Below, piece by piece: positions 6,075 through 9,622 of a stretch of DNA of 9,622 nt; the first letter of the stretch is position 1, and each line of letters begins with the position of its first letter. The notes beneath the pieces are model-generated. The model had not been told where the DNA came from. It saw only the letters and a list, made by a program, of their open reading frames with translations, and did not search any database. Source of the DNA: an uncultured Clostridia bacterium (lineage in GTDB: Bacteria; Bacillota; Clostridia; Oscillospirales; Acutalibacteraceae); contig CANQSG010000071.1 of assembly GCA_947626485.1 (NCBI GenBank), forward strand, positions 1-9,622, read 5' to 3'. The translations under genes were made by a program, and so were the position numbers.

Positions 6075-6926
6075 ACGAGCGGCAAACACGCGACCCGCAC
6101 AGAGGACGCCCCGCCGAAAAAGCGGCGGCTGTGGCGTTGGATTTTGCCCGGCGTCCTGCTTTTGGCGCTGCTCGCCTTTTACCTCGGCGACCTCGCCACC
6201 GAGCCCCTCGCCCACTGGCAGCCGCGGTATGACGCGCTCGACCTATCAACGCTGCTCGAACGAAACGACGTCGACGCGCTGCTGCGTCAGACGGGGCTGA
6301 CCGAGATCGGCCTTGAGAGGGTCGGCCGCGATGCAAACGCGCTGCTGCCCTATCAAAAGGCGCTTTTTGCCGACGTCGGCGTGCGCTGCACCCGCAACAG
6401 CATCTTTTCCAAGCAGGAGGCGCTCGTCGGGCTTGCCGCCTCGCTCGTCCCGCTCGAGGACGGCGACGTGCTCGTCTCGCCCTGCTCCCACGTTTCGGGC
6501 TGGCGCAACGGACACGCCGCGATCGTCGTCGACGCAGCAAACGGGCTGACGCTCGAATCCTACGTTTTGGGCGAAAAATCCGCCGAGCAGGACGTTTTCG
6601 CCTGGCGCGAGTTCCCCGCCTTTCTCGTCTTCCGGCTCAAAGGCGCCGACGCCGCAAAGCGCGCCGAGATCGCCGCCTACGCCCGCCGGACGCTGGAAAA
6701 CGTGCCCTACGGCTTTACCAACGGCATTTTCACCCCGAAGCACCGGGACGGCGTCGCGCCGGTCGACACCCAATGCGCCCACCTCGTCTGGGACGCGTTT
6801 TTCCAGTTCGACTTCGACCTCGACAGCGACGGCGGCGCCATCGTCACCCCGCGCGACCTCGCCGGCAGTCCCCTGCTCGAGCTCGTCCAGGCCTACGGCA
6901 TGGACCCGACAAAATTATGGAGCTAA
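6075..6926 (+). CDS. Membrane-anchored YiiX/YebB-like permuted NlpC/P60 cysteine hydrolase
   Basis: A 283-residue protein if read from the ACG at 6075. The N-terminus is then a short polar stretch, a basic cluster (PKKRRLWRW, 14-22) and a membrane helix (about 23-38, ILPGVLLLALLAFYLG), so the rest faces outward. The catalytic domain has the circularly permuted order of this family: GDVLVSP followed by GHAAIVVD (His147), and later the cysteine in DTQCAHLVWDAF (Cys234). Such enzymes are thought to act on amide or ester bonds of peptides, cell wall or lipids; the substrate here is unknown. The start is odd. The first conventional start in frame is TTG at 6144, which has no Shine-Dalgarno and would remove the basic flank of the membrane helix. 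The ACG has an ideal one, and promoter and leader lengths fit. Either ACG is used, or the base is a mutation or sequencing error from ATG. It is followed 40 nt later by a small membrane protein gene, probably in the same transcript. Confidence 0.8.
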   Translation, partial: TSGKHATRTEDAPPKKRRLWRWILPGVLLLALLAFYLGDLATEPLAHWQPRYDALDLSTLLERNDVDALLRQTGLTEIGLERVGRDANALLPYQKALFADVGVRCTRNSIFSKQEALVGLAASLVPLEDGDVLVSPCSHVSGWRNGHAAIVVDAANGLTLESYVLGEKSAEQDVFAWREFPAFLVFRLKGADAAKRAEIAAYARRTLENVPYGFTNGIFTPKHRDGVAPVDTQCAHLVWDAFFQFDFDLDSDGGAIVTPRDLAGSPLLELVQAYGMDPTKLWS

Positions 6927-6940
6927 ACCGCTCGCGGTTT
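6925..6940 (+). other. Short perfect hairpin after the YiiX-like gene
   Basis: AAACCG (6925-6930), loop CTCG, CGGTTT (6935-6940), overlapping the TAA stop. Only three U residues end the stem, so it is at best a weak terminator or a stabilising/processing element between two genes of one transcript. Confidence 0.4.
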
Positions 6941-6966
6941 CATCTCATATTCAGGAGGTCAGAATC

Positions 6967-7206
6967 ATGAAGCTTGCAGACTTTTTCCCGTTGAACGCCG
7001 CCGTGAAGGAAAAGGACGCCGTCACCCTCGCCATCGTGCTGGTGATCTACATCCTCGCCCCGGCGATTTTCGGCATCCTATGCGGCATTCTCTCGCACAT
7101 TCCGCTGCTCGGGTGGATTTTCCTCACGATCAGCACCCTCGTCGGCATTTACGCGCTCGCCGGCATCGTGCTCGCCGTTTTCAAGTTCCTCGGCAAGTCG
7201 CTGTAA
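6967..7206 (+). CDS. Small two-helix membrane protein of unknown function
   Basis: A 79-residue protein with a consensus AGGAGG Shine-Dalgarno 8 nt before the ATG. A short amphipathic, charged start (MKLADFFPLNAAVKEKDA) is followed by two membrane helices, about residues 19-43 and 47-74, joined by a short turn (SHIPLLGW), and a basic end (KFLGKSL). Both ends are probably cytoplasmic. I do not recognise a named family; similar short hydrophobic proteins occur in clostridia as hypothetical proteins. It lies 40 nt downstream of the YiiX-like hydrolase with no promoter seen between, so it probably belongs to that transcript and may act at the same membrane. Confidence 0.82.
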   Translation: MKLADFFPLNAAVKEKDAVTLAIVLVIYILAPAIFGILCGILSHIPLLGWIFLTISTLVGIYALAGIVLAVFKFLGKSL

Positions 7207-7211
7207 TCCCC

Positions 7212-7242
7212 GCAGAAATCGCGCCGAACCGCGGTTTTCTGC
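7212..7242 (+). other. Extended hairpin upstream of the TIM-barrel gene
   Basis: GCAGAAA (7212-7218) pairs with TTTCTGC (7236-7242), and inside it CGCG (7220-7223) pairs with CGCG (7230-7233) around the loop CCGAAC. It fills much of the 73-nt gap between two genes. No U run follows, so a processing, stabilising or partial-termination role is more likely than a full terminator. Confidence 0.4.
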
Positions 7243-7279
7243 CGCGCGGCGTTTGCAAAACGAAAGGAGTCAACCCCAC

Positions 7280-8248
7280 ATGAAATTAGGAGTTTTAACC
7301 GTCCCGCTCGGCGGAATGCCGCTCAAAGACGCGCTGGCCTATCTGAAAGGCCTCGGCGTTCAGCAGGTCGAGATCGGCTGCGGCGGCACCCCCGGCACGG
7401 CGCACGCCGACGCCGTCGACATGCTCGCCCACCCGGAGAAGATCGACGCGTTTGCCCAGACCCTGGCGGATTCCGGGCTGACGCTGGCGGCGCTGGCCTG
7501 CCACGGCAACCCCGTCCACCCCAACCGCGAGATCGCCGACGGCTATCATCGCCAGTTTGAAGCCGCCATTTTGCTGGCGGAAAAGCTGGGTGTGCGCACC
7601 GTCGTCGGCTTCTCGGGCTGCCCGGGCGACTGCGAGGAATCGAAATATCCGAACTGGCCGGTCGCGACCTGGCCGGACGACTTCGAGAAAATTCGCCAGT
7701 GGCAGTGGAACGAGAAGCTCATCCCCTACTGGAAAAAGACCGCGGCCTTTGCCGAGGCGCACGGCGTCGACCAGATCGCCTTTGAACTGCACCCCGGCTT
7801 CAGCGTCTACAACCCCGAGACGCTGCTGCGCATGCGCGAAGCCGTCGGCCCCGTCATCGGCGCCAACGTCGACCCCTCGCACCTCTTCTGGCAGGGCATC
7901 GACCCCGTCGCCGCCATCCGGGAGCTCAAAGGCGCCATCTACCATTTCCACGCGAAGGACACCGCCATCGACAGCCGCAACACGGCGGTCAACGGCGTGC
8001 TGAGCACCCTGCCCTTCGGCCAGATCGCCGAACGCAGCTGGGTCTTCCGCACCGTAGGCTACGGCCACGACGAATCCGTCTGGCGCGCGATTTTCAGCGA
8101 GCTGGCGAAGGTCGGGTACGACGGCGTGATCTCGATTGAGCACGAGGACGGCCTGATGACCGACAAGGAAGGCCTCGAAAAAGCCGTCGCCTTCCTCAAA
8201 CGCGAAATCATCTTCGACCGCCGCGACGGCAATATGTTCTGGGCGTAA
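7280..8248 (+). CDS. Sugar phosphate isomerase/epimerase family TIM-barrel protein (xylose isomerase-like)
   Basis: A 322-residue cytoplasmic protein of the AP endonuclease 2/xylose-isomerase-like TIM-barrel superfamily. Barrel-strand motifs and likely metal ligands are in order: KLGVLTVPL (2-10), VEIGCGG (30-36), AFELHPG (167-173, Glu169), ANVDPSHLFW (195-204, Asp198 and His201), YHFHAKD (221-227, His224) and VISIEHED (283-290, Glu287). The Glu-Asp-His-Glu set is the usual divalent metal site of sugar isomerases, epimerases and inosose dehydratase relatives. The substrate cannot be read from the sequence. ATG at 7280 is preferred over a TTG at 7253 because AAAGGAG lies about 10 nt before it and the first beta strand follows at once. 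It is the last gene before a strong terminator. No kinase, dehydrogenase or sugar transporter accompanies it in the window, so the pathway is not indicated. Confidence 0.92.
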   Translation: MKLGVLTVPLGGMPLKDALAYLKGLGVQQVEIGCGGTPGTAHADAVDMLAHPEKIDAFAQTLADSGLTLAALACHGNPVHPNREIADGYHRQFEAAILLAEKLGVRTVVGFSGCPGDCEESKYPNWPVATWPDDFEKIRQWQWNEKLIPYWKKTAAFAEAHGVDQIAFELHPGFSVYNPETLLRMREAVGPVIGANVDPSHLFWQGIDPVAAIRELKGAIYHFHAKDTAIDSRNTAVNGVLSTLPFGQIAERSWVFRTVGYGHDESVWRAIFSELAKVGYDGVISIEHEDGLMTDKEGLEKAVAFLKREIIFDRRDGNMFWA

Positions 8249-8269
8249 TTTTAAGCCCGTAAACAACAG

Positions 8270-8309
8270 CAGACCCGCAAGGAATCACCTCTTGCGGGTC
8301 TGTTTTTTT
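8270..8309 (+). terminator. Strong rho-independent terminator
   Basis: CAGACCCGCAAG (8270-8281) and CTTGCGGGTCTG (8291-8302) form a perfect 12-bp stem with a 9-nt loop, followed by seven T. It ends the plus-strand unit. In the minus direction only a loose T-rich tail follows, so it may give partial termination of clpC as well. Confidence 0.95.
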
Positions 8310-8316
8310 GCGCAAA

Positions 8317-9622
8317 TCAGGCGTCGGCGTTGTCGTCGGCGGGCGGGGTCGGTTGTTCTTCGGGTCGGTCGGGGGCGAGGGTCTCGAACCGATAGGCGCC
8401 GTCGGCGTAGCGACAGCGGACGCGGTCGCCTTTTTTGACGCTGCCGTCGAGCATTTTCTCGCTGAAGGCGTCCTCGACGTCGGTCTGGATCGCCCGGCGC
8501 AGCGGCCGTGCGCCGTAGACGGGGTCGAAGCCCGCCTCGGCGACCGCCTCCTGCACCGAGGGGTCGAAGGTGACGTCGATGTCGAGCGAAGCGAGGCGCT
8601 TTTGCAGCTGCGCGAGCATCCGTCCGGCGATCTCGACGATGTCGTCGTGGGTCAGCTTGCGGAAGACGATGACGTCGTCAACGCGGTTGAGGAATTCGGG
8701 GCGGAAGGCCTGCTTGAGCTCGCCGAGCACAGCCTCGCGGATTTCGGCGTCGCTGCGCCCCTGGGACGCCGAGCCGTCGCCGAAGCCGAAGGCCGTCTTT
8801 TTGTCGGTGATCTGGCGGGCGCCGATGTTCGAGGTCATGATGATGACGGTGTTTTTGAAGTCGACGCGGCGTCCCTGCGAGTCGGTCAGGATGCCGTCCT
8901 CGAGGATTTGCAGCAGGATGTTGAAGACGTCGGGATGCGCCTTTTCGATCTCGTCGAAGAGCACGACGGAATAGGGCGAGCGGCGCACCTTTTCGGTGAG
9001 CTGGCCGCCCTCGTCATAGCCGACGTAGCCGGGCGGCGAGCCGACCAGGCGGGAGACGGTGTGCTTCTCCATATATTCCGACATATCGAAGCGGATCATG
9101 GCGTTTTCGCTGCCGAACATCGCCTCCGCCAACGACTTGCAGAGCTCGGTCTTGCCGACGCCGGTCGGCCCTAAAAAGAGGAAGGAGCCGATGGGGCGCT
9201 TGGGGTCCTTGAGCCCGACACGGCCGCGGCGGATCGCCTTCGCGACGGCGTGGACGGCTTCCTCCTGCCCGACGATGCGCTGATGCAGGACGTCCTCCAT
9301 GCGCAGCAGGCGGGCGCTTTCGGCCTCGGTCAGCTGGGTGACCGGGACGCCCGTCCACTCCGAGACGATGGCGGCGATCTCCTCTGCCGTGACCTCGCCG
9401 GAATGGCGGCCGTCGCCGGACTCCCACGCGGCGCGGCGGGCGGTGAGCTGTTCGTTGAGGGCGTGGACGCGGTCGCGCAGCTCGGCGGCCTTTTCGAAGT
9501 CCTGCGCGTTGATGGCCTCGGTCTTCTCGGCTTCGGCCTTCTTGATCTGGGTTTCGAGCTCGCGCAGGTCGGGCGGCGCCGTGAAGACCCGCAGGCGAAG
9601 CTTGCTGCCAGCCTCGTCGATC
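8317..9622 (-). CDS. clpC: ATP-dependent Clp protease ATP-binding subunit ClpC, C-terminal part, cut by window edge
   Basis: 434 residues of a Hsp100 AAA+ unfoldase that feeds proteins to ClpP; the first AAA domain and N-domain lie beyond the right edge. Visible in order: the end of AAA-1 (IDEAGSKLRLR), a UVR motif (AINAQDFEKAAELRDRV), the linker VSEWTGVPVTQLTEAE, then AAA-2 with Walker A GPTGVGKT, SPPGYVGYDEGGQLTEKVRR pore-region block, Walker B VVLFDEIEKAHPD, sensor-1 MTSN, the arginine finger in FRPEFLNRVDD and sensor-2 GARPLRRAIQ. The UVR motif and linker place it with ClpC rather than ClpB or ClpE. The ClpP-contact loop appears as AFGFG, a variant of the usual [LIV]-G-[FL]. The acidic, proline-rich tail (RPEEQPTPPADDNADA) is a common but variable ending. 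The other genes of a ctsR-mcsA-mcsB-clpC operon would be to the right if present. Confidence 0.96.
   Translation of the reverse strand, partial: IDEAGSKLRLRVFTAPPDLRELETQIKKAEAEKTEAINAQDFEKAAELRDRVHALNEQLTARRAAWESGDGRHSGEVTAEEIAAIVSEWTGVPVTQLTEAESARLLRMEDVLHQRIVGQEEAVHAVAKAIRRGRVGLKDPKRPIGSFLFLGPTGVGKTELCKSLAEAMFGSENAMIRFDMSEYMEKHTVSRLVGSPPGYVGYDEGGQLTEKVRRSPYSVVLFDEIEKAHPDVFNILLQILEDGILTDSQGRRVDFKNTVIIMTSNIGARQITDKKTAFGFGDGSASQGRSDAEIREAVLGELKQAFRPEFLNRVDDVIVFRKLTHDDIVEIAGRMLAQLQKRLASLDIDVTFDPSVQEAVAEAGFDPVYGARPLRRAIQTDVEDAFSEKMLDGSVKKGDRVRCRYADGAYRFETLAPDRPEEQPTPPADDNADA

Noticed and set aside
6002..6232. 76-codon frame starting at a TTG just after the PurF-like gene
   Set aside because: Its start lies in the -35 box of the YiiX promoter and it overlaps the YiiX-like gene in another frame.
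4615..6540. Long minus-strand open frame (641 codons) opposite the PurF-like and YiiX-like genes
   Set aside because: It crosses two recognisable genes and a promoter, has arginine/alanine-rich low-complexity sequence and no start signal.
7295..8266. Minus-strand open frame opposite the TIM-barrel gene
   Set aside because: The plus strand encodes a clear TIM-barrel protein with metal ligands and a good ribosome-binding site.
8308..9174. Plus-strand open frame opposite clpC
   Set aside because: It begins inside a terminator and is antisense to a conserved ClpC AAA domain.

Overview
The window reads as a GC-rich, low-redundancy chromosomal stretch from an anaerobic Firmicute, most likely a clostridial gut-type organism of the Oscillospiraceae/Ruminococcaceae kind. 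The evidence is a pyruvate formate-lyase, a clostridial-type AsnB, a ClpC with a UVR motif, a NusG-domain-II/Gx-transporter pair, purine-rich Shine-Dalgarno sequences and sigma-A type promoters. No tRNA, rRNA, CRISPR array, IS element or phage gene was seen. The taxonomic placement is inference.

Layout, left to right. On the minus strand, positions 1-1108 hold the first 369 codons of pyruvate formate-lyase, with a strong promoter at 1281-1309 and a leader of about 165 nt. A bidirectional hairpin terminator at 1343-1376 separates it from a unit transcribed leftward: asparagine synthetase asnB (1648-3483) followed by a 63-residue glycine-rich small protein (1400-1591). Further right, still on the minus strand, is a tight two-gene unit: a NusG-domain-II protein (4108-4422) and a Gx-type membrane protein (3588-4094). 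These resemble the EetA/EetB pair linked to flavin-based extracellular electron transfer.

At 4423-4584 a divergent promoter region switches to the plus strand. The first plus-strand gene is an amidophosphoribosyltransferase (PurF) paralogue (4585-5991). Its glutaminase domain has lost the N-terminal cysteine and other glutamine-site residues, while its PRPP site and Fe-S cysteines are kept. Next, from its own consensus promoter, come a membrane-anchored YiiX-like cysteine hydrolase (about 6075-6926, apparently with an ACG start), a 79-residue two-helix membrane protein (6967-7206), and a xylose-isomerase-like TIM-barrel protein (7280-8248). A very strong terminator lies at 8270-8309. Convergent to this, 8317-9622 on the minus strand is the C-terminal part of ClpC, cut by the window edge.

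The most interesting points are the degenerate-glutaminase PurF paralogue, a nearly identical promoter sequence in front of both this gene and asnB (the two Ntn-type amidotransferase-fold genes), and the apparent ACG start of the YiiX-like gene. These suggest, but do not prove, shared control of two nitrogen/nucleotide enzymes on either side of the EetA/EetB-like pair.
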